This document shows, piece by piece, positions 33,261 through 46,594 of a DNA stretch of 64,000 bases. A program made the position numbers and the translations under genes. The notes beneath the pieces are model-generated. The model was not told the origin of the DNA, made no database searches, and was given only the letters and a program-made list of their open reading frames with translations. The stretch's first letter is position 1. The number at the start of each line of letters is the position of its first letter. Source of the stretch: Cyrtodaria siliqua (Eukaryota; Mollusca; Bivalvia; Adapedonta; Hiatellidae); NCBI GenBank assembly GCA_037043455.1, contig JAWPHD010011470.1, positions 1 through 64,000 on the forward strand, in the 5' to 3' direction.

Positions 33261-34115
33261 CAGGGCTTCTAAAATTTTAAAATGCAAATCGGTCCAGGTT
33301 TTTTACTGCCGTAAGAATCACACTTATTTTGAAAAAATCACTAAAATAGCCGTACCCCACCCACCATGTCAGCTGCACCATGAATTTTTTCCGTTTAGTC
33401 ATTTATATAGAGAACTATTTAAAATTTATGTTTGTATTATATTTATATTATTTATAACTTACTTTATCACAATTTGTACATTTTAATGACTGACATCATG
33501 TCTTCGCTTTACTGAATGAATAATTTTCACTCAATATCAAAATTGTTGATCATTTGAGGAATTGAACCGGAAGTGTCTAATAAACCGGAAGTTGTGTGAA
33601 AAATCAAACGAACAAGTAACACCGCTCGGTATTTTAATTTTTTTTAATAACGCAAACAAATTTCAGTCCCAGCTTTGTCCACTTGAAAAAACAAACCGAC
33701 ACAAGCAAACAGGCTAACACCTTACGACTAACGGTATATCAAAGAAATTACAGACGGTAACACTCGCTTTAGTGAACCGACAGAATGCGTGATATACTTT
33801 CTCTGATCACACATCAAAGGCATGCTACCTAGCTATAGACTCTTCCGGAAAACTCCCTACTTTCGGTAATGGTTTAGTCCAAATTAACCTACTTTCGCAC
33901 AGCGAGTGACAAACAATCGTGTTATGGATCAAAGAATATTGCCGCAAGGCATAGTTTAAGATATTAGAAGGAGGGTAAAGGGCAATTGCAGATTTTTTAA
34001 CGACCGATAGATAAAATATCTGGACCGATTTAAACAGAGATTTTGAAAAGAAAAACGGTCTGGAGAAACATATTTCGGTCTGGGAACTGATAAACCGGCG
34101 ATTTTAGAAGCCCTG
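33261..34115. mobile_element. hAT-type MITE, copy 1, 8-bp duplication CATGACAA
   Basis: CAGGGCTTCTAAAAT at the left and ATTTTAGAAGCCCTG at the right. CATGACAA occurs at 33253-33260 and 34116-34123. The interior closely matches copy 2 at 35837-36861 in the same orientation. No transposase ORF. Confidence 0.93.
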
Positions 34116-34123
34116 CATGACAA

Positions 34124-34900
34124 TATATTATTAGTCTTTATTTATATTCCAAGTGTCTTCAGGTCCAGTTTAATTAAAAAGGTTCAACTTATGTACTGAC
34201 CCCACACATGGTTATTATGTATATAAGACTGATCAAGATTATATATTCAAGAACCCTGACACACAAAAGCTCAATGCATTCTTTAGGATATACAGTGAAA
34301 CTGTCCTGTTTGTGTGGAAGTAAAATGTGAATGCAATGTGCTTATCACAGATTTCACTGATAAGATCACATCCCCGCTATGCTATTAGCTGCAGTGAAGA
34401 CGGCATGGGCTAAAAGCTGGAGTGGAGTCTTGGAGTGAGTTTTGGAGTCCAATTTTGGAGTCATTTTTCGAGTTTTTGGAGTCAATTTTTGTTTTTTTGT
34501 GGAACATTTGAACTTTTATATATATATATATATAATTCACTTCCTTTTTGGTTTTCAGAGATCTTTGCATTTTTCTGTACACCAGATACTTATTTGACAA
34601 ATACTTCCAGTGTTGTCAGTTCCCTTGTGTGAACAGTGATTATGGCAGACCAGACAAGCTACTCTTGTCAGTCTATCACTGATGTTAATTAACATAGCAA
34701 TCATCAAATAATTTTGAAACACCAGTGCTGCCATAATAAAATTATGAAAAAGCCTGAGATTTTTGAAAATGCTGAAATTGAGCGCACGGAGCGACAATTT
34801 CAATTGCGTACATATTGGTACGTGGCCGACAAAGAAGACAAAATACTGTTGCAGGTATAACAGATTACATTTTATGCGGGCATTTGTTGGTTTACATATA
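34124..34900. other. No gene; TGGAGTC-rich repeat at 34400-34560
   Basis: CTGGAGTGGAGTCTTGGAGTG and further GGAGTC repeats at about 34418-34488, then a (TA)n. The unit is related, in inverted orientation, to the hairpin at 37978-38250. Confidence 0.6.
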
Positions 34901-37123
34901 CCGTATTCCTCGGCATATAGCGCGCACTTTTTTACCCCAGATTCTGTGGCTGAAGTTGGGGTGCGAGGTTTAAGCAACAAGTAATGTTTTACTCTTTTTT
35001 TTTTCCAGCCAAAACGAGAAGTTTTATGGGTTTCAAAAAGTCGCAAGACCGGCCGTTTACTAGAGAGATTGAATCTAACCAAAGTTGGCTTGTTTCTATT
35101 GTTTCAATAAAATGCGTTGTATGCTATATGCTTATTATCAATAAAAATAATAAAATCAAACTTTACCAAGTTTTATGTGGATTATTGTTGAGAAAATACC
35201 ATTGAAATGTTGAAAAATATCATTGTTTACATCAATCGGCAAAGTGAAATGATAACGAGGCTGTGGTTTCCGTTTTACGTAGACAGGTTCTCGACGGGTT
35301 TATCGTGAATAGAATAGAATATTATGTTTTCTTCCTACCGACGACTACCGGGTATTGATTTACCGCAAATATTTATTTGTTAAAGTTCTGAATTTTGACA
35401 ACGTAGAATCTTGATTATTCATAAAGGGTTTAATTGACTGGGAAAATGTGTGAAGTGTTTGGTTTTCGCTAATCTGACCGCAAACAACGATGACTATGGT
35501 GATTATTAAACAAACGTAACAATACATGTACGCAGAAAAATGTCAATACCTTAATTGTCCTTGATTACTTCAGAAGTTAGAGTAGGTACTGACACGATGT
35601 GTTAGGAAAATGCGTTTAATAGGTGATGCCACAAGACAATGCATCTCATTTCGAGAAACCTCTCAAACTGTCAACACCTTCAAATTGTCAACACCTTGAA
35701 ATTGACAAGCAAGAGTTAATAACCTGGAAACAACACCAGATTAATAAATTTAATATGATCGTAATAAAAGTTGAACACGGGCGTGGGGATTTTTATTTTA
35801 TTGAAACTTGAGTAAACAGCAAAAGGACACTCAACAGCAGGGCTTCTAAAATTTTAAAATGCAAATCGGTCCAGGTTTTTAACTGCCGTAAGAATCGCGC
35901 TTATTTTGAAAAAATCACTAAAATCGCCGTACCCCACCCACCATGTCAGCTGCAACATGAATTTTTTCCGTTCAGTCATTGATATAGAGATCTATTTAAA
36001 ATGTATGTTTGTATTATATTTGTATTATTTCTAACTAACTTTATCACAATTTGTACATTTTAATGACTGACATCATGTCTTCGCTTTACTGAATGAATAA
36101 TTTTCACTCAATATTAAAATTGTTGATCATTTGAGGAATTGAACCGGAAATGTCTAATAAACCGGGTAGGTATAAAACGCGGACTAACACGCGCGGACTA
36201 GCGGATAAATTTGAGTAATATCGTTTTTCATCAATTAGCTTAATTAATACCAAATGTTACGACTAACGCAAAATAATTTCGGTCCGACTTAAAAAAAAAA
36301 AACGGTGTCAGGTTTGATCACTTTCCTTAATATTATACTTAAAGTTATTGTAAAAAAAAAATCAAACAAACAATTAACACATCTCGGTATTTAAATGACG
36401 CAAACTAATTTCAGTCCCAGCTTTGGCCACTTAAAAAAACAAACCGACACAAGCAAACAGGCTAACACCTTACGTCTAACGGTATATCAAAGAAATCACA
36501 GACGGTAACACTCGCTTCAGTGAACCGACAGAACGCGTGATATACTTTCACTGATCACACATCAAAGGCGTGCTACATGGCTATAGACTCTTCCGGAAAA
36601 CTCCCTACTATCGGTAATGGTTTAGTCCAAATTGACCAAATTGACCTACTTTCGCACAGCGAGTGACAAACAATCGTGTTATGGATCAAGAATATTGCCG
36701 CAAGGCATATTTCAAGGAGTGTGTAAGGTAATTGTAGATTTTTTAACGACCGATAGATAAAATATCTGGACCGATTTTAACAGAGATTTTGAAAACAAAA
36801 TCGGTCCGGTGAAACAGAATTCGGTCTGCAGACCGACAAACCGGCGATTTTAGAAGCCCTGCTCAACAGAACAAGTTTATTTACACTTGAGTAAAAAAAC
36901 ACAGTCTAACATGCAGCTTGTTTTAGCCAATCAAAATTCGTTTTACATTTCCTCTTTGGTCAGTGATTCAAAATGGCGCTCTGCTGTCCTGAAATTGAAA
37001 TCACAAGTTGTTTATGCGCGGTTTACGATACAATACATGACAAAAAGTTTTTTTCCAAGGATTTCAGGCCCAAAGTCGGGTGCGCGTTATATGAGCATGC
37101 GTGCTATACGCCGACAAATACGG
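34901..37123. mobile_element. Mariner-like element with TA duplication, hosting hAT copy 2
   Basis: The left end CCGTATTCCTCGGCATATAG and right end (inverted) CCGTATTTGTCGGCGTATAG match over about 27 bp with few differences; TA flanks both (34899-34900, 37124-37125). The ends are related to the element at 58127-59544. No transposase ORF. hAT copy 2 is nested inside. Confidence 0.8.
35837..36861. mobile_element. hAT-type MITE, copy 2, 8-bp duplication CTCAACAG
   Basis: Same ends as copy 1. CTCAACAG lies at 35829-35836 and 36862-36869. It is about 170 bp longer than copy 1, mainly from an extra segment at about 36165-36355 containing GCGCGGACTA and A-runs. The extra segment is either lost from copy 1 or inserted here. 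Confidence 0.93.
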
Positions 37124-37125
37124 TA

Positions 37126-37977
37126 TACATAGTTTTTTTTGCTACCATATCATCCCTTATTTGTAGATAGTTTTATCTTTATACGTTTACATTATTTTTA
37201 ATTACTACTTCATTCCTCCATGCCTCATCGGTTTTTGCACACAATATGACCTATTTATGTGTCGACGTGCTGTAAAACACCATTCATTCATTCATTCTTA
37301 ATCAAATAATAAAAGCACAGCATACAATGTCATGACAAAGTTATATATTAAACAAGAGAATAAATGGTAGCTAAATTTAATTTTCATACCTCAGGGACAC
37401 ACATACCGTAGCAAAAGAACCAATTCTAGAGCGATACGCACTTAAATCAACCATTACTCTTTGTTTATTTTGCAAACGTTTTGAAAATGGCAGATTTTTG
37501 ATCAACAGGAAATGCTTAAGTCACGAGGTTGTATTGAACCAATCAAAATTGTCGATTCGCCAACCCACGCTATTGACTTGTTACCGGCTTACTTTATACC
37601 GCGCCTCCAATTTCAAAAACCAATATCTCAATCTCTGCCCAGAGTACACTCGTTCCTACACAAAGTGTATGTCCTCACCTTATCATCTTGGTACTTTAAA
37701 CTGACAATATCCAGTCTGCAGACACACCTTGCTATAAACATTACCAGTAATGTTATTCTTCCAGCAGGTTGGGAGTCTTGGGGTGAGTCAGTGGTCAGCA
37801 TTGCCCAGCTATATTTTATTACTGCTCACTGACAAGCATTCACCAACTTTATGAGATGATAATGGTTATGAAACTAGAGTCTGGGAAGTATAGTTAACTT
37901 ACAAGATGTTATAAAGCATTGATTCATATTTCTTGTCGCATAATGATGAGTCTACAGATACAAATATGGCGGGTTAG
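37126..37977. other. No gene recognised
   Basis: AT-rich with (CATT)n near 37282-37297. The frame at 37512-37832 has no domain. Confidence 0.5.
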
Positions 37978-38250
37978 TTGTTAAAGTTGGAGTGGAGTCT
38001 TGTAGTGAACTTTGTAGTCAATTTTTGGAATAAGTTTTTGGAGTCAGTGAAAAATGCAATGATCTCTAACCAAAAGGAATTGAATTATATAAAAAGAAAT
38101 CAGTTCAAATCCCCTCCCACTCTGCACACACACACACGAAATGAATCACTCACTCCAAAAACTAACTCCAACAACTGACTCCAAATATTGACTCCAAAAA
38201 TTGACCCCAAAGCTCACACCAAGACTCTACTCCAGCTTTTACCCCATGCC
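37978..38250. repeat. Foldback repeat rich in GGAGTC/GACTCC
   Basis: The left half carries GTTGGAGTGGAGTCTTGTAG and the right half AGACTCTACTCCAGC, with repeated (A)CTGACTCCAAA units; the halves pair as a long hairpin. Related to 34400-34560. Confidence 0.75.
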
Positions 38251-38330
38251 AGCGAAAGACTACACAAGTGCAGTAAGCCATTGTTTCAGTGTTTGTAAAC
38301 TTGATTTTCATTGGTTTACGGATTTGACAA

Positions 38331-38609
38331 GTAACACGTTACTTGCTCTTCTCTAACGCGTTACAGATTTATTTATAACGCGTTCCTCCTAAAATGAAAA
38401 AAATGATTAACAAGTAACGCGTTACTGTTTGATTAAACATGTAAAAACTAACGCGTTACTTTTTTATGTCTAACGCGTTAGAAAATGTTGAATTATCATT
38501 ACTTTTCTGTTGAATATATAGGGGAAATCACATTTTTAGCGCATTAGAAAATCCGAGTAACGCGTTAGAAATGTAGGGGTAATGCGTTACTTTTTCTGAC
38601 GCGTTACTA
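38331..38609. repeat. Cluster of ten AACGCGTTA-type palindromes
   Basis: GTAACACGTTAC, CTAACGCGTTAC, ATAACGCGTTCC, GTAACGCGTTAC, CTAACGCGTTAC, CTAACGCGTTAG, AGCGCATTAG, GTAACGCGTTAG, GTAATGCGTTAC and TGACGCGTTAC lie irregularly spaced within 280 bp. The spacers differ, so this is not a simple tandem repeat. Confidence 0.85.
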
Positions 38610-39520
38610 TTGGGACTTATGACATGAACCGCCACTCATAGACTTATTACACAGCATTGCTTTTACAATACCGTGAGTTAAAGGCGGAGGATTTCCGGTA
38701 ATGCAGGCGAGCGATCAAAATTGCCGGATTTGAAATAGTTGTTCAACATGGTGCAAGATTGTTTTTGTATTTAAACTTTTTTCAAAAATCGGAGAATGTC
38801 ATGTGCTAGCCAATTTACCAAAGCGACTATTCCCAGAATTTGGACATTGACCATCTACGCATGTTTGAGAAATCCTGTCTGCCGTATGCAATTTGTGTGG
38901 AGAAAAAATCACATAACACATGTAGATGCTATTTTTTTTTTAATATTCAGATGTTTACATTTATCTTGTGTATTTCCCAGCCATAGATAGAGTTATCTGA
39001 CGTGCATATGCGAATTTCTGACACAAATATGGTAAATTGAAGAAGAATTATCGCAAAAAATGCACAGCAGTACAGGCGTGCAACCTACACTGCAGGCGTT
39101 TTATGAAATAAGAACAAACCCAAGGTGGATATAGTCGTCATTTTGAGAGATGCTTATTTGTGTTTTACTACCATATGTTTCAATACACATTAACAAACAC
39201 GCAATAACATCTAAATTTCATAACTTACCTGAGGAAAAACATAATTGGACTGTCTGGGAATCGTTAGTTCGGCACTTCGGTCTAATTCAACTGAACTTAT
39301 TAAAATGAAAACAGGTCGTATTCAATTGAAGAGAGGTTCTATTCAGTTGAGCCTTTTTTCAAATTCGAGAATGTGCACTCTAGCCAATTGGCCAAGGTGA
39401 CAGTTTACAGAATGTGGACATCAACACCTCTCTTACCTCATCTTACCTCAAGAAATTTTGTTACAAATGTCCAATAACTATGACTTTCATTTTGGCAGTG
39501 TTATGCCCATGTTCATAAAA
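38610..39520. other. No gene recognised
   Basis: AT-rich; nothing supported. Confidence 0.5.
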
Positions 39521-39802
39521 ATGCTAAATTTGGTTCAACTTTAGTATTGGTCTATTATACATACGACAACATTACCATTGCTTTAATTCAACTTGCATTA
39601 GTCCACGAGTGGAAAAACTTCCCAAATTCCCTTCCCGGGACTGCAGCCCGATAAGGGAACCGCTTATTGGTTAACCCCATACCTCCAAAAACAGAACGAG
39701 GCTCACTTCCTCTTATTCCGCAATTTTTAATTAAGGAGGGGTGGGATTAATGTTGTCATAAGTATAATAGACCAATACTAAAATTGAACCAAATTTAGCA
39801 TA
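39521..39802. mobile_element. Short foldback MITE
   Basis: TGCTAAATTTGGTTCAACTT at 39522 is mirrored by an inverted match ending about 39800; the arms extend about 38 bp through TATTGGTCTATTAT. The following ACGACAACATTACCATTG also recurs directly at about 39827. No ORF. Confidence 0.75.
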
Positions 39803-39884
39803 TATATTGGTCCATTGATAACTTACGACAACATTACCATTGCGACTTTAAGGGAATTTGAACAAACTGAAACCAACAAGCAAA

Positions 39885-41461
39885 AGGGGAATGATCAAAG
39901 ATCAGAGATGAGCAGAGCTTATGCCGTGGTGCGTCGTCCGTCTGTCCGTCCGTCTGTCTGTCCGTAAACTTTTTTTTGTAGCGACAATTCCTCTGAAACT
40001 ACTGAATGGATTTTCATGAAACTTTACAGAAATGTTGCCCATGAAGTCTAGTTGATCCTAGCAAAAATTCATGTTGATGTGAAATCCAAGATGGCCACCA
40101 AATCTAAAAATAGGTTTTTAAAAAACAAGTTTGTAGCGACTACTTCTTGAAAACTATAAGTGATATTGATATGGGACCTTTTCTAAAATGATCAGCATGA
40201 CATGATGTTGGTCCTTGTCAAAAATCGTTTTGATTTGACGTTAAACATGGCTGCCAGCGGCCATCTTTGATTACATAGAATTATATAATGAAAACTTGTA
40301 GCGACTACTCCTCTGAAACTACTTGACGGATTTTCATGAAACTTCACAGGAATGTTGCTTTTGATGTCTAATTGATCCTAGCAAAATTTTAGTTCGGCCG
40401 GAAATTCAAGATGGCCGCCACGACTAAAAATAAATTTTAAAAATACAAGTTTGTAGCGACTTCTTCTTGAAAACTATAAGTGATATTGATATGGGACTTT
40501 TTCTAAAATGATCAGCATGACATGATGTTGGTCCTTGTCAATTTTTTTTTTGATTCAACGTTAAACATTGCTGCCAGCGGCCATCTTTGTTTACATAGAG
40601 TTATATAGTAAAAACTTGTAGCGACTACTCCTTTGAAACTACTTGGCGGATTTACATGACACTTTACAGGAATGTTGCTCTTAATGTCTAATTGATCGTA
40701 GCAAAATTTCAGATCGGCCAGAAATTCAAGATGGCCACCACAGCTAAAAATAGATTTTTAAAAAAGAAGTTTGTAGCGACTACATCTTGAAAACTATAAG
40801 TGATATTGATATGGGACTTTTTGTAAAATGATCAGCATGACATGATGGTTATCAGAGTCAAACATTATTTTGATTCGACGTTAAACATGGCTGCCAGTGG
40901 CCATCTTTGTTTACATAGAGTTATATAATGAAAATGAAAACTTGTAGCGACTACTCATCTGAAACTACTTGACAGATTTTCATGAAACTTCACAGGACCG
41001 TTGCTCTTGATGTCTAATTGATCCTAGCAAAATTTCAGGTCGGTCGGAAATTCAAGATGGCCGCCACGCTTAAAAATAATTTTTCAAAAAACAAGTCTGT
41101 AGCGACTACTTCCTGAAATCAAAATCAATCAGTAGAGCTTCAAGGTCATGGATCTCTTGTTATTTTAAATTTCTTGTCCGCGCTACTCCTCTTAAATGGC
41201 TTGTTGGATTTCTACGAAATTTGGCAGGAAGGCTCAGTATGATGTCTAGTTGTGCAAAGCGCGGTATATCAATGAAATCTTGGACAATTTCGAAAAGCAG
41301 CTAGATCTTATTAGTAATAACAGAGTTATGGCCCTTTGTTGAAAAATGCTATATTGTATTTTCCTTTGTTAAATCTATTGGAGAAGAGAGCTATATCTAT
41401 CTAAATCTATAAGAGCTGTTTAGCCAGTAGAGCGTCCACAGGCCCTCTTGGGCCTCTTGTT
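39885..41461 (+). mobile_element. Helitron-like/pearl-type element A with ~320-bp units
   Basis: The head GATCAGAGATGAGCAGAGC with a (CCGT/CTGT)n patch (about 39907-39968) is followed by about 3.5 units of the TTGTAGCGACTACT...AGATGGCCGCC unit. A first tail CAGTAGAGCTTCAAGGTCAT lies at about 41121. A second tail CAGTAGAGCGTCCACAGG with an AGGCCCTCTTGGGCCT hairpin and CTTGTTT lies at about 41423-41461. Two tails suggest nested or fused copies. Non-coding. Confidence 0.75.
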
Positions 41462-41559
41462 TAAATAAAATAATCGCCATTTTTTTGTCGGCATTTCTTT
41501 GAAATAATCGACAGTATTATAAAATAATCGCAAATGTCGACCATGGCATATGGTAGCGT

Positions 41560-42330
41560 GGGCACTGCTTGCTGGGCATGAACAGACGGATATAACCACC
41601 CAACCAGTATAGACCCACGTCTCCTTCCCCACCCCTGGGGACATAGCCCCTCGGTCATAACTTGGAAATCATTGAGATACCCACCCTATAACCATATATA
41701 CACTTACTGGGCATGAACAGATAGATACAACCACTCTACCAGCATAGACCTGGATCTGATTCGCCAACCCTGGGGACATAGCCGCTGGGTCATAATTTGG
41801 AAACCGTTGAGATCCCTACCCTAGAACCATATATACACTTACTAGGCATGAACAGACAGAGACAACCATCCAACCAGCATAGACCCCGGACTCCTTCCCC
41901 ACCCCTGGTGACATAGCCCCTGGGTCATAACTTGAAAATCATTGAGATCCCCACCCTATAACCATATATACACTTACTGGGCATGAACAGACAGATACAA
42001 CCACTCTACCAGCATAGACCTGGATCTGATTCCCCAGCCCTGGGGACATAGCCGCTTGGTCATAATTTGGAAACCGTTGAGATCCCTACCCTATAACCAT
42101 ATATACACTTGCTAGGCATGAACAGACAGAGACAAACATCCAACCAGCATAGACCCCGGACTCCTTCCCCACCCCTCGTGACATAGCCCCTGGGTCATAA
42201 CTTGTAATTGTTGAGATCCCTACCCTATAACCATATATACACTTACTGGGCATTAACAGACGGATACAAGCATCCAACCAGCGTAGACCCTAGGCTTCTT
42301 CCCCACCTTTGTGGAACTAGCTCGTGGGTC
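41560..42330. repeat. 135-bp tandem repeat arranged as 270-bp dimers
   Basis: ACCATATATACACTT occurs at 41691, 41826, 41961, 42096 and 42230, so the period is 135 bp. Units alternate between an A type (CCAACCAGCATAGACCC...) and a B type (CTCTACCAGCATAGACCTGG...), a two-unit higher-order repeat. Minus-strand frames within it are by-products. Confidence 0.9.
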
Positions 42331-43680
42331 AAACTTTAATTTGATATTTTTAGCTCGACTGTTCAAAGGATCTTATAGGTCAAAGTTCATGGTCACAAAT
42401 TGCATTTATGTGTTGATAGGCTCTTAGCATCAGGTTAATGTTTACATCTGCATTTCTTAACATGTAAATAACTTCAATTTTTTTTATCCAATCATCATCA
42501 GACTTACATACTTTATTATAAATGGGACGATGATCGCATCTATTGAGTTCAAGATCGTTGGATGAAAGGTCAAGGTCCCAAAGGGGTCAAAGGTCAAATG
42601 CATTTGCATATACCAGTTTTCAACATATTTTCTTAAAATGTTCAACTTGATCTAAGATGGCTGCCATTACCATATATGGTCGAAACCTTAAAAAAATTTC
42701 TTCTCCAGAACCGCTGGACAGATTTCAACAGTTTTTCTTTTAAAATAATGGAATAGTGTTGGTACATTGTATCCATTTGAAACCGACCGAGACGAGAACT
42801 AAACTTCCAAGTTCCAGAAACAATTTATCGACTCACAAGCACACACTGTTTTTGGCAAATCCAATCGAATATTCATGTTTCGCGGAATAGTTGACACTGC
42901 ATGTATGCACTGACATATGCGCTCAAAGATTTATAGTGTTTCATCAGGATGTTTCATCGCCTGGAAACCATATCGACATTTTGGAAGTGATTTGAGAAGT
43001 TCACTATGAACAGTATACACAAAATAATCTATGTTGATCAATGTATGGTCCATTTTCATGTGCAAAATCACTAATTTATGCCAAAATCCAACTTTAGTAC
43101 ATTGCATTTAATGCTAAAAAGTCCAATTCAACTTTTTCACACAGTTGAAAACATTAAACTCAGAAATATTGATCTATGTCAGTGCAGGCTGGTCTTGCAA
43201 GCGTCTAATGATGGAGCCCTTTCAAGGTCTCACAACACAGTACACTTTTACTATGTTGGCCTATATGAATAAAGTTTACTGGGCCATTTCGAACCTAAAT
43301 TTTCCAAGCTAAAAGTCACTTATTTATGAAACACAGTCATTTGCCCACACAAAAATGTACAAAATATAATACGTTGACCAGGTTGGGTTTTTTTTAATTG
43401 GAGTGGTGGCATCCTTTGCACTATTTTGGGCTTTTACTCCAGAGTTTGTACCAGAATTCCTACACTGCTTCAACCCCCATAAAACTGTCATATTCTGGTG
43501 TCAGTGTCATCTAATAGCTGCACTTCCAATTTCAGACTGTGTTCATCTCACCTGCAACAGCAATACATATAACTGTCAGCAATTATTAAAAATATTTAAA
43601 ACCGAACAACACACTACTACTTTTTATGGCGCAAGTTTTATCTTACCGTGGCTTTCAAGGGAGCTAACTGTGTAGTGAGA
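42331..43680. other. No gene; repeat-head fragments
   Basis: TTTTTAGCTCGACTG at about 42347 and AGATGGCTGCCATTACCATA at about 42655 are fragments shared with the Helitron-like heads (compare 44270). 42790-43680 shows no supported feature. Confidence 0.5.
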
Positions 43681-45972
43681 CCTTTACATAGACTTATATA
43701 GGATTTTTTTTAAAAAAATCTTCTCGGAAACTTCAAGAGCCAGAGGTTTGATATTTTCGATTTATTATAAGCTTATGGTCCTTTACCAGCTTTGTTTAAA
43801 TGGTGACCCTGGGGTCACATTTGGCCCCGCCCCAAGAGTCACATGTTTTACATAGACATGTATAGGAAAAAAGACTTCAAAAATCTTCTTCTCGGAAACT
43901 GCAAGAGCCAGAGGTCTAATATTTTGCTGTTGCTATAAGCTTATGGTCCTTTACCAATTTTGTTCAAATGGTGACACAAATGGGGTCACATCTGGCCCCG
44001 CCCTGCGGGGGTCACAGTTGTACATAAATGCTTGTTTTAAATTTTTTAATTTCTTTATTTTTAGCTCTACTGACCAAGGGCCAGCAGAGCGTATAGGATG
44101 GTGTGTTGTCCGTCTTCCATCGTCCGTCGTCCGTCCGTCGTCCGTCCGTTAACTATTCTTCAAACGACTTCTCCTAAGAAACCGCTTGGCCAATTTTGAC
44201 CAAACTTCACATGGATGATCCTTAGATGAATGCTTTTTAGATTTGTTAAAATTAGGTCAGCGCTACATCCAAGATGGCTGCCATTACCATATATGGTCGA
44301 AACCTTAAAAAATCTTCTTCTCCAGAACTGCAGGACAGATTTCAACAGTTTTTCTTTTAAAATGATCGCCAATGCCTAGACTATCAAGTCTGTTCAAATA
44401 AAGTCCCCGGGGTAAAAAATGGCCGTGCCCCGTGGGTCCAAAGTTTGTATTTTGAGGTTTTGCATGTTTTTCATATAAACATATAGGAAAAAACTTTAAA
44501 AAATCTTCTTCTCTGAAACCACAAGGCACAGAGCTCTCATGTATAACATGTAGCATCAGCTTATGGTCCTCTACTAAGTTTGTTCAAATGGTGACCCTGG
44601 GGTCAAATTTTTCCCCGCCCCGGGGGTCACAATTTTACATAGACTTATATAGGATTTTTTTCTTCATCTTCTTCTCGGAAACTACAACAGCCAGAGGTTT
44701 GATATTTTGCATTTACTATAAGCTTATGGTCCTTTACCAAGTTTGTTCAAATGGTGACCCTCGGGTCACATTTGGCCCCGCCCCAAGGGTCACATGTTTT
44801 ACATAGACATGTATAGGGAAAAACTTAAAAAATCTTCTTCTCTGAAACTGCAAGAGCCAGAGGTTTAATATTTTGCATTTGCTATAAGCTTGTGGTCCTC
44901 TACCAAGTTTGTTCAAATGGTGACCCAGGGGTCATATTTGGCCCCACCCCGGGGGTCACAGTTTTACATAGGCTTGTATAGGCAAAAAAGGAAAAAAAAT
45001 CATCTTCTCTGGAACCACATGGCACAGAGCTCTCATGTATTACATGTAGCATCAGCTTATGGTCCTCTACTAAGTTTGTTCAAATGCTGACCCTGGGGTC
45101 AAATTTGTCCCCGCCCCAAGGGTCACAGTTTTACAAAGACTTATATAGGATCTTTTTTTAAAAATCTTCTCGGAAACTACAAGAGCCAGAGGTTTGATAT
45201 TTGACATTTATTATAAGCTTATGGTCCTTTACCAAGTTTGTTCAAACGGTGACCCTGGTGTCACATCTTGCCCCGCCCCGGGGTCACGGTTTTACATAAA
45301 TGCTTGTATAGGGAAAAACTGAAAAAATCTTCTTCTCTGGAACTGCAACAGCCAAAGGTTTAATATTTCGCATTTGCTATAAGCTTATGGTCCTTTACCA
45401 AAATTGTTCAAATGGTGACCCTCGGGACACATTTGACCCCGGCCCAAGGGTCACATGTTTTACATAGACATGTATAGGGAAAAACTTAAAAAATCTTCTC
45501 TGAAACTGCAAGAGCCAGAGGTTTAATATTTTGCATTTGCTATTAGCTTATGATCTTCTACCAAGTTTGTTCAAATGGTGTATTATTTTGCATCTGATCT
45601 TAGCCAAACTTTAGCAGATTTAATGGCTTACTTTTTTTTTTCTTTTAATTTGTTTACATTTTTTTTTTTAAATTTTTTTTTAATTTTTTTTTTTCTATGT
45701 TGGACCATTCGGACCAGTAACAGAGGAGTTATGGCTCTTGATTTAGTTAAAAATGCTATATTTTTCCTCATTAATACGGTAGGGCCTTTATTTTTCATCT
45801 GATCTTTACCAAGCTTTACCAGATTCTTCAGTTATGGCCCTTGATTTAGTCAAAAAGCTGTTTTTTGCCCGAAACTTCCAATAAAACATAAATGGCAGTC
45901 ACTCGCTTCATTGATGTTATAAGAGCCATGTTAGCCAGTAGAGCGTCCACAGGCCCTCTTGGGCCTCTCGTT
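43681..45972 (+). mobile_element. Helitron-like/pearl-type element B with ~165-bp units
   Basis: The head TTTTTAGCTCTACTGACCAAG and GGCCAGCAGAGCG with (CCGT)n is at 44059-44155. The tail GCCAGTAGAGCGTCCACAGG plus GGCCC/GGGCC hairpin ends about 45970. Units of about 162-168 bp begin AAATGGTGACCCTGGGGTCA (about 44588, 44750, 44917, 45085, 45248, 45412), and two related units lie left of the head (43799, 43968). Non-coding. Confidence 0.75.
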
Positions 45973-46592
45973 TTTTTCTGAAGGTATGCCGGGTCTATCA
46001 TTTCTTGTTCTCTGAAAATTCAAATAGTCGAGCTGCGCTGTCCTCTGACAGCTCTTGTTGTGGTTTCTGCTCAGTAGCTTTAACATTTATCAGTAGCCCA
46101 CTCATGATTGCACCTATCATGCTGTAGTTATGGCCCTTGGATTTTTTAAAATTGAAGATTTTTTTGCTGTTTCCGCTCAGTAACTTTAACATTTATAATC
46201 TAATCTTGATTAAACTTGGGTTAATGTTTATGAACATAATATTTCAGCCAAGTTTGATTACCAGCCAGATCGCACATATCATGCCAGAGTTGTGACCCTT
46301 GGATTTTTAAAAATTGAAGATTTTTGCGGTTTCCGCTCAATAATTTAAACAGTTATAATCCAATCTTGATGATACTCAGTGTCAGTCAGTGTTTTTGGGC
46401 ATAATATCTGAGTCAATTTGATTACCAGCCAGATCACATCTATTATGCTGGAGTTATAGACCTTTGATGGTGGACCTTGCTTGTTAAAGCTACAGACATT
46501 GCTTTATAGAACAAAGGAAGTATCATATTATCTTTAAATAACCCATCTAACTTTTGTACTTTTCTCAAAACAAGTATATTAACAAAGATAGG
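45973..46592. repeat. Diverged tandem repeats of pearl-type body
   Basis: Units running through TTTCCGCTCA.TAA, TTTAACA.TTATAATC, AATCTTGAT and ACCAGCCAGATC recur about every 180 bp (46070, 46165, 46330). No gene. Confidence 0.6.
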
Positions 46593-46594
46593 TA

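Noticed and set aside
41420..42277. Minus-strand ORFs of 63-74 codons
   Set aside because: They fall within the 135-bp tandem repeat and an element tail; no domain.
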